64,000 bases of DNA. Origin: Palsa-1400 sp036501625. Its GTDB lineage: Bacteria; Verrucomicrobiota; Verrucomicrobiia; Limisphaerales; Palsa-1400. Shown here piece by piece: positions 63,869-64,000 of the stretch. Position numbers and translations under genes: made by a program. Below the pieces are notes generated by a model, which had not been told where the DNA came from, ran no database searches, and saw only the letters and a program-made list of their open reading frames with translations. The stretch spans positions 208,917 through 272,916 of the forward strand of contig DASXZY010000045.1 in assembly GCA_036501625.1 (NCBI GenBank), read 5' to 3'. Positions within the stretch are counted from its first letter, which is position 1. Each line of letters opens with the position of its first letter.

Positions 63869-64000
63869 TGTCTCATAAATAACTGGTGCTATAGCGGATT
63901 GGTGGTATTTTCCCTTCATGTCGAGGCAAGCTGCGCCCGTGATTTTGAACGAAACCGACCGCCAAGAGTTGGAGCAATGGGTCCGCGCCCATCGCACTCC
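63866..64000 (+). mobile_element. IS630-family insertion sequence (left end)
   Basis: TAGTGTCTCATAAATAAC, a typical left terminal sequence beginning with TA, precedes a transposase start at 63918. The rest lies outside the window. Confidence 0.65.
63918..64000 (+). CDS. IS630-family transposase (5' part)
   Basis: 27 codons visible: MSRQAAPVILNETDRQEL continuing EQWVRAHRTP, the N-terminal HTH start of IS630-type transposases. It differs from the broken copy at 48700-49298, whose N-terminus is missing. Confidence 0.75.
   Translation, partial: MSRQAAPVILNETDRQELEQWVRAHRT

Larger units (their letters stand above)
59756..64000. mobile_element. Integrative element (left boundary and first genes; right end outside window)
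   Basis: The tRNA-Leu fragment and a tyrosine integrase 117 bp inside it define the left end. Cargo seen is a Panacea-type TA-like pair, an excisionase-like gene and a late IS630 insertion. Long non-coding stretches and small genes contrast with the dense chromosome to the left. Confidence 0.75.

Overview
The window looks like a chromosome segment of a Verrucomicrobiota bacterium (most likely the Pedosphaera/Limisphaera branch). This is inferred from gene content, not from a marker-gene tree. The content is a giant LamG/Ig-like secreted protein, two PmoA-like DUF6807 proteins, Tat-exported Gfo/Idh/MocA oxidoreductases, a sialate O-acetylesterase, a FecR + CHASE2-cyclase pair and a KorAB-type 2-oxoacid:ferredoxin oxidoreductase, on a GC-rich background with little use of Shine-Dalgarno sequences.

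Layout. 1-5789 (-) is one unfinished reading frame for a repeat-rich exported protein that runs off the left edge. 5790-7346 is a gene-free spacer full of repeats. 7347-14000 (+) carries rpsA, an LptF/G permease, a sialate esterase, nth, a lipoyl-pathway acyltransferase and a VapBC pair. 13990-21715 (-) holds a frameshifted outer-membrane barrel, groEL, groES, dnaK and mnmG; a perfect parS-like palindrome lies inside mnmG. 21742-28021 has an MBL hydrolase, glycerate kinase, a DUF6807 protein and small membrane proteins. 28176-36606 (+) holds fecR/CHASE2 cyclase, a TMTC-like TPR membrane protein and putA. 36560-41501 (-) is smc followed by two small coiled-coil membrane proteins. 42271-48324 holds glmM, larA, infC, an RRM protein and an ECF sigma/anti-sigma/PDZ operon. 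48435-49930 is a scrapyard of a RadC-like fragment and two broken transposases. 50019-54773 (+) is a tight operon (DUF6807, Gfo/Idh, F5/8-type protein, Agl23-type glycosyltransferase). 54776-59108 (-) is korB, korA and a second Gfo/Idh gene.

From 59756 the sequence is accessory. A 60-bp 3' fragment of tRNA-Leu(CAA) including CCA abuts a tyrosine integrase. It is followed by a Panacea-domain protein with a small partner (predicted toxin-antitoxin), a frameshifted excisionase-like HTH gene, and an IS630-type element that begins at 63866 and runs off the right edge. The intact tRNA-Leu is expected beyond the right edge.

The most unusual signals are non-coding: (i) short arrays with a strict ~10-bp period and a recurring TTGAA/TTCAA or CAAGG core in at least six intergenic places; (ii) a collinear 300-400 bp intergenic element present twice in opposite orientation (6468-6765 and 59294-59710), centred on the palindrome CCTAC-N-GTAGG; (iii) the parS-like site in mnmG, suggesting the window is near the replication origin; and (iv) a sigma-54-type -24/-12 element in front of dnaK.
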